A stretch of DNA of 64,000 bases from an uncultured Collinsella sp. (GCA_905199225.1 CAJKFS010000006.1:1-64000); one strand, 5' to 3'; positions 42,881-52,108 are shown, numbered from the stretch's first letter. The notes: generated by a model not told the origin, from the sequence alone. Translations and numbers: made by a program.

Positions 42881-43773
42881 CAGCCGAACCTCTTCTCATC
42901 GATCGTATGCAACACGCAGGGCAGCACCATCCAGGCAGCGTACACGGCATAGCCTAGCCACGGCGCGGGCACCAAAAGCTGCGGGTAAAACGAATACTGC
43001 GTTGTCGCGGTCCATGCCACCGCCACCGCGGCGGCACCAAACACCGCGAGCCCGACCAGCGCGGCAACGTCGCTGCGCCCCAGTCGATACCGCGCGTACG
43101 TCGTACGGCGCGACGCAGCACCCCACCCGCGCGAGCGCATGGCATCCGCGCGATCCAGCGAATCTTCCATGCCCCAGCCCATCAACACGCTTGACGCCCG
43201 CAGACGCGAGCGCACGGGATCGGCCGGCGCGCGCCCCGGCACGTCAATCGCATCCTGCACCGCCAGCACCGTACGACCGCGGCGCAAAAACTGCGGGATA
43301 AGCCTCATGCACATCGAGATCATGAGCGCGATCACCGGTGCGGCATTACCCAGCAGCGCGAGCACCTTGTCGTATTCGAGCATCGACGCCGCGGCCTCAA
43401 ACCACAGCACGCTCGCCACAAACAGCCCACCCATGCACAGGCCATATACCATGCTCTCCAGATACACCGCGCGCATGCCAATGCGGAACAGCTCCGTCGA
43501 GCCCGAGGTGCCAAACAGTGGATTGACCAGCGCGATAATCAAAATCACCGGCAGCTGCCAGCGAAGCGCGCCCAGCGTGCGGGCAGCCCCACGCGTCGCA
43601 AATCCATACGCCAGCCCGCCCGCAAGTGACAGCGCAATCAGCACCGGCTGCATAGAGAACATGGTGAGCCCCAGCGTCAGCACTATATAGAGTGCCGGCA
43701 CAGCTGGATGCGACATCGAGAATGCCGCGACGGGCTCGCCGCCAAACTCCTCTCGTATGTTGTCCACGGGCAC
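42880..43773 (-). CDS. ECF transporter transmembrane (T) component
   Basis: 297 residues with about six membrane segments and the EcfT coupling motifs near the end of the cytoplasmic region: DAMRSRGWG (an ARG-type motif) with an earlier RLRASSVLMG segment. The open frame runs to 43935, but the GTG at 43773 has AGGGG 6 nt upstream and gives a normal N terminus; ATG at 43818 is an alternative. Divergent from glmU. First gene of the ECF unit. Confidence 0.82.
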   Translation of the reverse strand: MPVDNIREEFGGEPVAAFSMSHPAVPALYIVLTLGLTMFSMQPVLIALSLAGGLAYGFATRGAARTLGALRWQLPVILIIALVNPLFGTSGSTELFRIGMRAVYLESMVYGLCMGGLFVASVLWFEAAASMLEYDKVLALLGNAAPVIALMISMCMRLIPQFLRRGRTVLAVQDAIDVPGRAPADPVRSRLRASSVLMGWGMEDSLDRADAMRSRGWGAASRRTTYARYRLGRSDVAALVGLAVFGAAAVAVAWTATTQYSFYPQLLVPAPWLGYAVYAAWMVLPCVLHTIDEKRFG

Positions 43774-43963
43774 CCCCGTCCCCTCGCTCAAACGACAGCT
43801 CCGCAGCACCGCCGCCATGCACGGCCAGCGCAAACGCCACGCCGGCGGCGCAAGCCTCAACCGCCGCAATCCAATCGTTACGCGCTCAACATATGCCTGC
43901 GGTATCATATTGCGCCGTGTATCGTTTCCAAGCACACGTCTCTATAACGTAACAGGAGATCAC

Positions 43964-45376
43964 ATGGACGCAACCGCAATTATCCTCGCTGCCGGCGAGG
44001 GCACCCGCATGAAGTCGAACCACTGCAAGGTTTCGCACAAGATCCTGGGCAAGCCCATGGTCCAGTGGATCGTCGACGCTACCATCAAGGCCGGCTGCAG
44101 CCGCGTCGTGGTCGTCATCGGCAGCCACGCCGACGAGATGCGCGCCCTGATCGACGGCGCCTACGCCAACAGCGCCACCAAAGTCGAGTGCGTTGAGCAG
44201 ACCGAGCGCCTGGGCACCGGTCACGCCGTGAAGATCGCGCTCGAGGCCTGCGGCATCACGCAAGGCCCCGTCGTCGTGCTCAACGGCGACCTGCCGCTCA
44301 TCACCGCCGACACCGTCGCCAAGTTCGCGCAGACCGTCGCCACCGGCGAGCTCGCCTGCACCGTCATGACCATGACCCCGCCCGACCCCTTCGGCTACGG
44401 CCGCATCAAGCTGGGTGCCGACGGCCAGATCGAACGCATCATCGAGCAGAAGGACTGCACACCCGAGCAGGCCGCCACGCTGCTCGAGTGCAACGCCGGC
44501 TGCTACGCCTTCGACGGCGCGCAGCTCGCCGCGCACATTGACGAGATCGGCAACGACAACGCGCAGTCCGAGTACTATCTGCCCGACATGCTCGAGATCC
44601 TCAAGGGCCACGGCCAGGCAGTCTCCATCTTCCACTGCGATGACTACCGCGACGGCCTGGGCGTCAACAGCCGCATCCAGCTCGCGCAGCTCACCGCCAT
44701 CGCGCGCGACCGCATCAACGAGCACTGGATGGCCGAGGGCGTTACCTTCATCGACCCCACGCAGGCCTGGATCGGCCCCGACGCCACCATCGGCCGCGAC
44801 ACCGTCGTGTGGCCGCAGACGCACCTGATCGGCCACGTCACCGTGGGCGAGGAGTGCCAGCTCGGCCCCAACAGCCGTCTCACCGACACCACCGTCGGCA
44901 GCGGCTGCATCATCGATGAGACCATCGCCATCGAGGCCGTCATCGAGAACGGCGTCGACTGCGGCCCGCGCGCCTACCTGCGCCCGGGTACCCACATGCT
45001 CGACGGCTCCAAGGCCGGCACGCACGTGGAGATCAAGAAGTCCACGATCGGCGAGGGCTCCAAGGTGCCGCACCTGTCCTACATCGGCGATACCACCATG
45101 GGCTCCGGCGTCAACGTGGGCGCAGGCTCCATCACCTGCAACTACGACGGCGTGCACAAGCACAAGACCGTCATCGGCAACGATGCCTTCATCGGCTCCG
45201 ACACCATGATGGTCGCGCCCGCCCAGATTGGCGACGGCGCGCTCGTGGCCGCCGGCTCCGTCATCACTGAGCCGGTCCCGGCAGACGCACTCGGTCTGGG
45301 CCGCGCCCGTCAGGTAAATATTGAGGGCTGGGCCGCCGATTATCGCCGCCGCCTGCACGAGGACGACGAGGTATAA
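43964..45376 (+). CDS. glmU: bifunctional UDP-GlcNAc pyrophosphorylase/GlcN-1-P acetyltransferase
   Basis: 470 residues. N-terminal uridyltransferase with AIILAAGEGTRMKS, then a left-handed beta helix of hexapeptide repeats (about 260-450), with the acetyltransferase residues in LRPGTHMLDGSKAGTHVEIKKS and NYDGVHKHKTVIGND. Makes UDP-GlcNAc for cell wall synthesis. The ATG at 43964 follows CAGGAG. In front of prs, as in many gram-positives, but separated by a terminator. Confidence 0.95.
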   Translation: MDATAIILAAGEGTRMKSNHCKVSHKILGKPMVQWIVDATIKAGCSRVVVVIGSHADEMRALIDGAYANSATKVECVEQTERLGTGHAVKIALEACGITQGPVVVLNGDLPLITADTVAKFAQTVATGELACTVMTMTPPDPFGYGRIKLGADGQIERIIEQKDCTPEQAATLLECNAGCYAFDGAQLAAHIDEIGNDNAQSEYYLPDMLEILKGHGQAVSIFHCDDYRDGLGVNSRIQLAQLTAIARDRINEHWMAEGVTFIDPTQAWIGPDATIGRDTVVWPQTHLIGHVTVGEECQLGPNSRLTDTTVGSGCIIDETIAIEAVIENGVDCGPRAYLRPGTHMLDGSKAGTHVEIKKSTIGEGSKVPHLSYIGDTTMGSGVNVGAGSITCNYDGVHKHKTVIGNDAFIGSDTMMVAPAQIGDGALVAAGSVITEPVPADALGLGRARQVNIEGWAADYRRRLHEDDEV

Positions 45377-45393
45377 CGTTTTACCAAGCATCT

Positions 45394-45427
45394 AAGGAGC
45401 CGCTTCCGTGGGGACGGCTCCTTTTTC
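45394..45427 (+). terminator. terminator of glmU
   Basis: Stem AAGGAGCCG/CGGCTCCTT followed by a T run, 17 bp after the stop. Confidence 0.85.
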
Positions 45428-45567
45428 TATCGTGACCTGCGCAACCGGATGAGTGGTCGGTTCGTGTCCGTTGACGGTAAAGACGTTATCAAGACCCGAT
45501 TAACCCCGTCGCGCGGTTACAATGCAACAAGGCATCTATATGGCATTCGATATAAAGGAGAAGGGTA

Positions 45568-46554
45568 ATGCCGATTAATGATCCCGAGAAGTCGGAGAAT
45601 ATGCGCAAGTCCATCCGCGTGTATTCCGGTTCCTCCAACCGTCCCCTCGCTCAGAAGATCGCTGAGTTCCTTGGGGTCGAGCTTTCGGGCCTTACGCTAA
45701 AGCAGTTCGCCAACGGTGAGATTTACGCCCGCTACGACGAGACCGTCCGCGGCGCCGACGTCTTCCTGATTCAGTCCGTGGCCGGCGGCAACGTCAACGA
45801 CATGCTCATGGAGCTGCTCATCGCGACCGACGCTGCCAAGCGCGCATCCGCCCGCTCCATCACCGCCGTTATCACCCACTACGGCTATGCCCGTCAGGAC
45901 CGCAAGGCCGGCCCGCGTGAGCCCATCACCGCCCGCCTCGTCGCCAACCTGCTCGAGCGCGCCGGCGTCAACCGCATCATCACCCTCGACCTGCACCAGG
46001 GCCAGATTCAGGGCTTCTTCGATATCCCGGTTAACCACCTGTCCGCGCTGCCGCTGTTTGGCCAGTACTACAACGACATGCACTTCGACACCGACAACCT
46101 GGTTGTCGTCTCCCCCGATGTGGGCCGCGCCAAGGCCGCCAAGAAGCTGTCCGACATGCTCGGCTGCGACCTGGCCATCGCCCACAAGGGCCGTCCGCGC
46201 CACAACGCCGCCGAGGTCATGGGCATCATCGGTGACATCAAGGGCAAGACCTGCATCATCAACGACGACATGATCGACACCGCAGGCACCCTGTGCGCCA
46301 ACGTCAAGGAGCTCAAGGCTATGGGCGCCGGCGACATCTACGTATGCGCCACCCACGGCATCTTCTCCGGTCCGGCCATCGAGCGTCTGAACGACGCCCC
46401 GATCGTCGAGTGCCTCGTCACCGACGCCATTCCCGTCGAGGTCGGCGGCAAGATCAAGACCATCTCGGTCGCCGAGGAGTTCGCTCAGGCCATCTCCGCC
46501 GTTTACCACGAGGAGCCCGTCTCCACGCTCGTCGGCGGCGACTTCGCGCTGTAA
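45568..46554 (+). CDS. prs: ribose-phosphate pyrophosphokinase
   Basis: 328 residues. Makes PRPP from ribose-5-phosphate and ATP. Motifs: FANGEIYARYDETVRG, YARQDRKAGPREPITARLVANLL, DLHQGQIQGFFDIPVNH, VVVSPDVG and the PRPP loop INDDMIDTAGT. It links the ribose salvage genes (rbsK) and the purine genes (purF, which uses PRPP) of the same window. Good AAGGAGAAGG site; a TACAAT at about 45518 may be the -10 box. Confidence 0.95.
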   Translation: MPINDPEKSENMRKSIRVYSGSSNRPLAQKIAEFLGVELSGLTLKQFANGEIYARYDETVRGADVFLIQSVAGGNVNDMLMELLIATDAAKRASARSITAVITHYGYARQDRKAGPREPITARLVANLLERAGVNRIITLDLHQGQIQGFFDIPVNHLSALPLFGQYYNDMHFDTDNLVVVSPDVGRAKAAKKLSDMLGCDLAIAHKGRPRHNAAEVMGIIGDIKGKTCIINDDMIDTAGTLCANVKELKAMGAGDIYVCATHGIFSGPAIERLNDAPIVECLVTDAIPVEVGGKIKTISVAEEFAQAISAVYHEEPVSTLVGGDFAL

Positions 46555-46587
46555 TCCAGCGTGCATCTCATCATCTTTGGTGTTTTT

Positions 46588-46619
46588 AAAGGGTCGGAAG
46601 CTCGCTTCCGACCCTTTTT
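46588..46619 (+). terminator. terminator of prs
   Basis: Perfect 10-bp stem GGGTCGGAAG/CTTCCGACCC followed by TTTTT. Confidence 0.9.
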
Positions 46620-46639
46620 CTACCCCTCGACAACCTTCC

Positions 46640-46834
46640 CTGGACAATTAGTTCAGATACGTATTTTTTTAAAGCTCCAAAGGCCGTTCTGAGCTCCCCG
46701 GCGAACGCCATACTGCCCAAAGCTCATCGCTTTCGAGTACGACCGCCGCATATTTACCCTCAAATCGCCCTAGAAAGCCCTTAGAAACGCCTCGAACGCC
46801 CGCCGTCTTATACGTATCTGAACTAACTGTCCAG
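46640..46834. repeat. 195-bp long inverted repeat G1
   Basis: Arms of 24 bp, CTGGACAATTAGTTCAGAT+ACGTA (46640-46663) and inverse (46811-46834), one mismatch. The interior, read on the minus strand, shares short blocks (AAGACGGC, ACTCGAAAG) with G2 read on the plus strand, so the two are one family inserted in opposite orientation. A 65-codon minus-strand ORF spans the element but has no support as a gene. 46835-46996 is otherwise empty. Confidence 0.8.
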
Positions 46835-46996
46835 TAGCTATCGTCAACCTTCGCGGCAGAGCTCAATTTCCTGCAATCCCCTCAACCGATTCCACCGATT
46901 TCATAACACCCAGCCGTTCATGGCGCGCAGCGCCCCGCTGAGCGAAAAGAACGGTATGGCGGTCGCATTCTGCCGCCAACTTAGTACGTTATAGCT

Positions 46997-48124
46997 ATGA
47001 CGACCGTGATTTCACATCTCTCCGCCCTCCGCGCAATTCGTCGCGCACGACGGGCGTACTCTGCCCTACCCTGGGACTCCGTTGATAGCGAACAGCAAGC
47101 ACAGGCCTTGGCTGGCTGCATTCCCAACAATGACGCGATAGACTTTGGCGCACTTTCGATACTCGACGCCTGGAATGAAGATGATTCCGAACTGCTCGAT
47201 CTTCTCGTTTCAAACGAAGACAACAGGCGCCCCGACAAGCGACTTCTTCAGCATATTCTCTCCACTCCTCTTCCTGAAGGTGCAATTATGCACGTCGAGG
47301 CCGACATCTACGCAACGTCTCCTGCCATGACAGCCATGCTTTGTTCCAAAAATGAATCAGTCGCCAAAACCTTGATGCTCCTTATGGAGCTGCTCGGAAC
47401 CTACTCACTTCCGCCCGAGGCAACTTACCCCATCGCCTACGACGACACGTGGCCCAAGGCCAACAGCTTCGAAGCGATGGACGACCTCGATTGCCAGGGC
47501 GACCAACCGACACCCGAAAAGCCAGCCGAAACACGCTACGAACAGGCACACTATAGATGCGAACCCGCTACAACCATCGAAGAACTCGAGGCAGTCGCAC
47601 GGTTCGCCAAAAGTAGTTCCTACGCCTCGTTTCGTACGGCTGTCAAACTCGCCCGGGCCGGATCCGCATCCCCAGCGGAATCATTGATGTTCGCCGTCCT
47701 GGGCGCGCCCATGCGCTTTGGCGGATTCGGGTGTTGCAGTTTGCCCATGGGAGGCCTGCTGCTCAACTATCGTGTCGATTTCGACACCCTTGCGGTCAAC
47801 ATGTCCTCGGGCATCCCCTACGCCATCTGCGACTTATATTGCCCGGCCGCCGGAATCGACAACGAATACAACGGAATTGGACATGAGCTTCAAAACGCCC
47901 GCATCCACGATGGCAATCGCAACAATGGCCTTAAAGCCATGGGTATCCACGTCCTGGTTATCAATCGTGACCAAATGAAGGACCTTGTTGCACTCGAAGC
48001 CTTCGCCCAGACGATGCATCGACTTGCGGGGGTTCGATTCCGCTACCGCATCAAGGGTTATCGCAAGCGTCAGGCTGCCTGGCTCAACGCCCTGCGGGCC
48101 GGAATCGGCCTCGCGCCGGTCTAA
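46997..48124 (+). CDS. AbiEi-like protein with a C-terminal DUF559/Vsr-like nuclease-fold domain
   Basis: 375 residues. The N-terminal half begins ISHLSALRAIRRARR and continues with HILSTPLPEGAIMHV...YATSPAMTAML, a layout reminiscent of AbiEi-type proteins. The C-terminal half has ICDLYCPAAGIDNEYNGIGHE, then RIHDGNRNNGLKAMGIHVLVINRDQ, fitting the D...ExDG core of DUF559/Vsr-like PD-(D/E)XK folds (Asn replaces the Asp of the DG). Function unknown; defence, toxin-antitoxin or repeat-related nuclease roles are possible. It is less GC-rich than its neighbours, has no good ribosome site, and lies between two palindromes of one family (G1, G2), about 160 and 30 bp away. Confidence 0.6.
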   Translation: MTTVISHLSALRAIRRARRAYSALPWDSVDSEQQAQALAGCIPNNDAIDFGALSILDAWNEDDSELLDLLVSNEDNRRPDKRLLQHILSTPLPEGAIMHVEADIYATSPAMTAMLCSKNESVAKTLMLLMELLGTYSLPPEATYPIAYDDTWPKANSFEAMDDLDCQGDQPTPEKPAETRYEQAHYRCEPATTIEELEAVARFAKSSSYASFRTAVKLARAGSASPAESLMFAVLGAPMRFGGFGCCSLPMGGLLLNYRVDFDTLAVNMSSGIPYAICDLYCPAAGIDNEYNGIGHELQNARIHDGNRNNGLKAMGIHVLVINRDQMKDLVALEAFAQTMHRLAGVRFRYRIKGYRKRQAAWLNALRAGIGLAPV

Positions 48125-48156
48125 AAGACTTTTACCCAGTGTTACCTAGCATGGCT

Positions 48157-48357
48157 GGACAGTTAGTTCAGATTTGTATAAAAAGACGGCTAATATCGAG
48201 GTAGTTTGCCGCCATCCCGGCGCCAGTCACCTCATTTGAAGACTCGAAAGATCTGAAATAGCGCAAAATGTGCTCCCCAAAGCGCCGTGGCAGTTCCGCG
48301 GTCCCAATTTTGACAGTCAAAGACCTCTTGGTTTATACAAATCTGAACTAACTGTCC
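48157..48357. repeat. 201-bp long inverted repeat G2
   Basis: Perfect 24-bp arms GGACAGTTAGTTCAGAT+TTGTATA (48157-48180) and inverse (48334-48357). The first 17 bases equal those of G1; the last seven differ, but do so in both arms. 48358-48472 holds no gene. Confidence 0.8.
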
Positions 48358-48472
48358 ACCCCGGCTTCTGACGACTGCCCAAACGCCCTCATACAGCCTC
48401 AATCACCCGCCATTTGACAGCAGCAACGGGGTCGCTCACCATAGCAGGCGACAAATCAACGAAAGGATGAAC

Positions 48473-49102
48473 ATGGCAGCTGCACAGCCGCTTAAGATTC
48501 GCATGGTTGCCGGACTTGGCAACCCTGGCGAGGAATATGCCGAGACCCGTCACAACGCTGGTTTCAAAGCAATCGACGAGCTGGCCCGTCAGGCCGGCGT
48601 CACGTACTGGAAAAACCAAGCAGGCGCCGAGATCGCGCTCATCAACATCAACGATCCCGAGGAAGAGGGCGGCAAGCGCCAGATTGTACTGGTCAAGCCG
48701 CAGTCGTACATGAACACCTCGGGCGGGCCCATCTCCAAACTCTGCCGCGAGTACAAGATCAAGGCCGAGGAGCTGCTCGTCATCCACGACGAGCTCGATA
48801 TTCCCGCCGGCGACGTGCGTGTTAAGGTGGGCGGCGGCCATGCCGGTCACAACGGCCTGCGTTCCATCATCGATAAGATGGGCAGCCGCGACTTCAGCCG
48901 CATCCGCACCGGCATCGGCAACCCTCCCGGCAAGATGGCCGTCGCCGACTACGTGCTTAAGCAGCTGCGCGCCCGCGAGGCCGAGGATTTCCAGGACACC
49001 TGCGCCCGCGCGGCCGACGCCGCCGGCCTGGCGATTGTGCACGGCGTAGTCTATGCTCGCGACCATGTCAACGGCGCCGCCTCCGCCAACGGCAAGCACT
49101 AA
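48473..49102 (+). CDS. pth: peptidyl-tRNA hydrolase
   Basis: 209 residues. GLGNPGEEYAETRHNAGF carries the catalytic His, followed by PQSYMNTSGGP, HDELDIPAGDVRVKVGGGHAGHNGLRSI and FSRIRTGIGNPPG. Recycles peptidyl-tRNAs released from stalled ribosomes. I use the second ATG (48473), correctly spaced from AAAGGA; the first overlaps the site. Confidence 0.94.
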   Translation: MAAAQPLKIRMVAGLGNPGEEYAETRHNAGFKAIDELARQAGVTYWKNQAGAEIALININDPEEEGGKRQIVLVKPQSYMNTSGGPISKLCREYKIKAEELLVIHDELDIPAGDVRVKVGGGHAGHNGLRSIIDKMGSRDFSRIRTGIGNPPGKMAVADYVLKQLRAREAEDFQDTCARAADAAGLAIVHGVVYARDHVNGAASANGKH

Positions 49103-49104
49103 AA

Positions 49105-49301
49105 CCTACTATTTAGGGACAGGGTTATTTTGGCAGGTTTTATCTACGGAAACGCCATGACAGCCGCGCCGTAATAAACCCTGTGCCGCCATACATATGC
49201 AGCGCCCCAAAGGAGGCCGGCCTCATCACAACCCGAGGCCGGCCCCTTTGCCGTTTTGCCTGATAAAACCGACCAAAATAAACCTGTCCCTATTTGGTAG
49301 G
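49105..49301. repeat. 197-bp inverted repeat with GGGACAGG arms, enclosing a terminator
   Basis: Arms of 40 bp at 49105-49144 and 49262-49301 (sharing TAGGGACAGG, TTATTTTGG and GGTTTTATC; six mismatches). A 49208-49250 hairpin (GGCCGGCCTC/GAGGCCGGCC flanked by AAAGG/CCTTT) near its right end probably terminates pth. A half copy of the arm is present at about 60480-60510. 49302-49475 holds a TATAAT (49365-49370) and the 5' UTR of nfnA. Confidence 0.75.
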
Positions 49302-49475
49302 CCGAAGTGGATAAACCCTTTTCCCACCTGCCAAAGAAACACGTAAGCGACATTGCCATGAGGGTATAATTTGCACCGTATGTCTGCACAACGCCTGTGC
49401 GCGTACGGTTTTATTCGGGCTACCGTCCATTTCCGTGGAGGCACGGTTCGGCAGCCCTAACAAGAGAGGGGTTCT

Positions 49476-50315
49476 ATGTATAAGATCCTGGAGAAGACGC
49501 AGTTCTCGGAGAAGGTGTTCAAGTTCCGCATCGAGGCGCCTGCAATCGCCAAGCATGCGCACGCTGGACAGTTCCTCATGGTTCGCGCCAACGAGACGGG
49601 CGAGCGTGTCCCGTTTACCCTGGCCGGCTGGAACGGTGACGAGGGCTGGGTCGAGTTCATCTTCATGGTGATCGGCAAGACCACCGAGATGCTTTCCACC
49701 TACGAGGCCGGCGAGTCGCTGCGCGACGTCGTGGGCCCGCTGGGCGTTCCCACCGAGATGGCTGAGGGCCCCTGCGCCGTCATTGGCGGCGGCGTCGGCC
49801 TGGCAATTGCCTTCCCGGTCGCCAAGCACCTGGTCGAGACCGGCCACGAGGTGCACGCCATCATGGGCGCCCGCACCAAGGACCTCCTGCTTATGGAGGA
49901 CCAGTTCCGCGAGCTCCTCGACGAGGACCACATCCACATCACCACTGACGACGGCTCCTACGGCGAGCAGGGCGTTGTCACCGCTCCGCTGGAGCGCCTG
50001 CTGCAGGACAAGGCCGTGAGCCAGGTCTTCTGCGTCGGCCCCGTTCCGATGATGAAGTTCTCGACCCTCACCGCCCAGAAATACGACACCCCCATCACCG
50101 CGTCCCTCAACCCCATCATGGTTGACGGCACCGGTATGTGCGGCTGCTGCCGCGTCGAGGTGGGCGGCGTGACCAAGTTCGCTTGCGTCGACGGCCCCGA
50201 CTTCGATGCCACCCTGGTCGACTGGGATGACCTTCGTGCCCGCCAGGCCGCTTACCGTTCCGAAGAGGGCGAGTCCCTCAAGGCCTATGAGGAAAAGAGC
50301 TGCGCATGCCACTAG
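49476..50315 (+). CDS. nfnA: NADH-dependent reduced ferredoxin:NADP+ oxidoreductase, subunit A
   Basis: 279 residues of the PyrK/NfnA family: FAD domain (about 1-100, with RVPFTLAG), NAD-binding domain (AVIGGGVGLAIAFPVAKHL), and the 2Fe-2S Cys motif MCGCCRVEVGGVTKFACVDGP near the C terminus. With NfnB it bifurcates electrons between ferredoxin, NADH and NADPH in the cytoplasm. The stop overlaps the start of nfnB by 10 bp. Confidence 0.9.
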   Translation: MYKILEKTQFSEKVFKFRIEAPAIAKHAHAGQFLMVRANETGERVPFTLAGWNGDEGWVEFIFMVIGKTTEMLSTYEAGESLRDVVGPLGVPTEMAEGPCAVIGGGVGLAIAFPVAKHLVETGHEVHAIMGARTKDLLLMEDQFRELLDEDHIHITTDDGSYGEQGVVTAPLERLLQDKAVSQVFCVGPVPMMKFSTLTAQKYDTPITASLNPIMVDGTGMCGCCRVEVGGVTKFACVDGPDFDATLVDWDDLRARQAAYRSEEGESLKAYEEKSCACH

Positions 50316-51715
50316 TTAACGGTCGTTTCGTTGCCGATATGAAGTCGCCCCGCACCCCCGATAACGAGGAGCCGGCTGCCGAGCGCGCCTGCGACTTCCG
50401 CCCCGTCGACAAGGGCTTCACCGAGGAGATGGCGCTGGCCGAGGCCGAGCGCTGCCTCAACTGCAAGAAGCCGTTCTGTGTTGAGGGCTGCCCCGTCAAC
50501 ATCAACATCCCCCGCTTTATCGAGCAGATCCGCGCGAAGGACTTCGGCGGCGCTCTCGATACCATCCGCGAGGACTCCATGCTTCCCGCCATCTGCGGCC
50601 GCGTCTGCCCGCAGGAGAACCAGTGCGAGGGCAAGTGCATCCGTGGTAAGAAGTCCGAGCCCGTGGCCATCGGCCAGCTCGAGCGCTTCCTGGGTGATCG
50701 TCCCGAGCTCGCCTCCACGCCCAAGATGGCCCCCAAGAACGGCAAGAAGGTCGCCGTCGTCGGCTCCGGCCCGTCCGGCATCACCTGCGCCGGCGAGCTC
50801 GCCCGTAACGGCTTTGACGTTACCGTCTTCGAGGCCTTCTTCACCGGCGGCGGCGTGCTGGTCTACGGCATCCCCGAGTTCCGTCTGCCCAAGGCGGTCG
50901 TCAAGCGCGAGATTGACGGCCTGGAGGACATGGGCGTCAAGTTTGAGTACAACTCCGTCGTGGGCAACATGGCCACGGCCGAGGAGCTGTTCGAGCAGGG
51001 CTTCGACGCCATCTACGTGGCGACCGGCGCTGGCCTGCCCAAGTTCCTCAACGTCCCCGGCGAGAACCTGCCCAACGTCTTCTTCGCGAACGAGTACCTC
51101 ACCCGCGTGAACCTGATGAAGGCCAACAAGTTCCCCGAGTACGACACCCCCACCAAGCACGGCAAGAACGTCGTCGTCTTTGGCGGCGGCAACGTGGCTA
51201 TGGACGCCGTCCGTACTGCCAAGCGCCTGGGCGCCGAGCATGCCATCATCGCCTACCGTCGTACCGAGGACGAGATGCCCTGCCGTCGCGCCGAGCTGCA
51301 CCATGCTAAGGCCGAGGGCGTCGAGGTTCTGCCGCTCGTCTCCCCGCTCGAGTTTGTCGCCGGCGAGGACGGCTCCGTGTGCGCCGTCAAGGTCCAGAAG
51401 ATGGAGCTCGGCGAGCCCGACGAGTCCGGCCGTCGTCGCCCGGTGCCCATCGAGGGCGCCATCGAGGAGATCCCCTGCGACGTCGCGATCTCGGCTATCG
51501 GCACCAACGCCAACCCCTTCGCAAAGAAGATCGGCGGCAAGATGGAGCTCAACAAGTGGGGCTACATCGTCGCCGACGAGGAGACCGGCCAGACCACCGA
51601 TCCCCGCATCTGGGCTGGCGGCGACATCGTCACCGGTGCCGCTACGGTCATTCTGGCGATGGGCGCCGGCAAGAAGGCCGCCGCTTCCATCACCAAGAGC
51701 CTGCTGGGCGAGTAA
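50306..51715 (+). CDS. nfnB: NADPH-binding subunit B of Nfn (glutamate-synthase-small-subunit family)
   Basis: 469 residues. N-terminal 4Fe-4S region with CLNCKKPFCVEGCPVNI and CGRVCPQENQCEGKC, then two Rossmann folds (VAVVGSGPSGITCAGELARNGFDV; VVVFGGGNVAMDAVRTAKRLG) and a C-terminal WAGGDIVTGAATVILAMGAGKKAA. Pairing with nfnA makes this Nfn, not glutamate synthase; no large GltB subunit is near. Links ferredoxin (used by Ech) with NADPH. Confidence 0.92.
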   Translation: MPLVNGRFVADMKSPRTPDNEEPAAERACDFRPVDKGFTEEMALAEAERCLNCKKPFCVEGCPVNINIPRFIEQIRAKDFGGALDTIREDSMLPAICGRVCPQENQCEGKCIRGKKSEPVAIGQLERFLGDRPELASTPKMAPKNGKKVAVVGSGPSGITCAGELARNGFDVTVFEAFFTGGGVLVYGIPEFRLPKAVVKREIDGLEDMGVKFEYNSVVGNMATAEELFEQGFDAIYVATGAGLPKFLNVPGENLPNVFFANEYLTRVNLMKANKFPEYDTPTKHGKNVVVFGGGNVAMDAVRTAKRLGAEHAIIAYRRTEDEMPCRRAELHHAKAEGVEVLPLVSPLEFVAGEDGSVCAVKVQKMELGEPDESGRRRPVPIEGAIEEIPCDVAISAIGTNANPFAKKIGGKMELNKWGYIVADEETGQTTDPRIWAGGDIVTGAATVILAMGAGKKAAASITKSLLGE

Positions 51716-51743
51716 TCACCCGCAGCGCTAGCCATCAAACGGC

Positions 51744-51782
51744 AAAGTCCCCGTCGAGCACACGCCCGGCGGGGACTTTTTT
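51744..51782 (+). terminator. terminator of nfnAB
   Basis: Stem AAAGTCCCCG/CGGGGACTTT followed by T tract, 28 bp past the stop. Confidence 0.88.
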
Positions 51783-51809
51783 CTACGCCGGCCGCCCGAC
51801 CACCACGAT

Positions 51810-52088
51810 GGGGACAGGCACCTTTGTGGTGGTTGGGGGCCTGGTCGGCGAACCGATTCCGACGTTTGTCTCAATCTGTAACAGTTAGAGACCAAATATG
51901 CCGCCTGGTGTTACAGATCAAGACGTTGGGCTGACGGCCGAACGGGTCATCTAAATCTGTAACAGTTAGAGCCATTTTCGCTGGCTTGGTGTTACAGATC
52001 GAGATTTTGCAAAAGCCGAGGATAGGCACTGCCGCCAAAGCCTTCCCCTCGGCCTAAAACAAAAACCACCACAAAGGTACCTGTCCCC
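51810..52088. repeat. nested palindromes: two family D units inside a GGGGACAGG inverted repeat
   Basis: Outer 25-bp arms GGGGACAGGCACCTTTGTGG+TGGTT (51810-51834) and inverse (52064-52088), one mismatch. Inside are two family D units, 51868-51924 and 51950-52004, with the CTGTAACA/TGTTACAG core as at 33131-33430. No ORF in 51783-52108. The right arm ends 20 bp from the stop of the next minus-strand gene and may serve as its terminator. Confidence 0.8.
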
Positions 52089-52108
52089 TTTGTGGTAGTT
52101 TTGATTGG

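Noticed and set aside
46669..46866. 65-codon minus-strand ORF inside palindrome G1
   Set aside because: No ribosome site, spans both arms of the repeat and has no counterpart in G2 with an equal frame; treated as part of the element.
50306..51715. glutamate synthase small subunit
   Set aside because: No large subunit is near and the gene overlaps an NfnA-type gene, which defines the Nfn complex.
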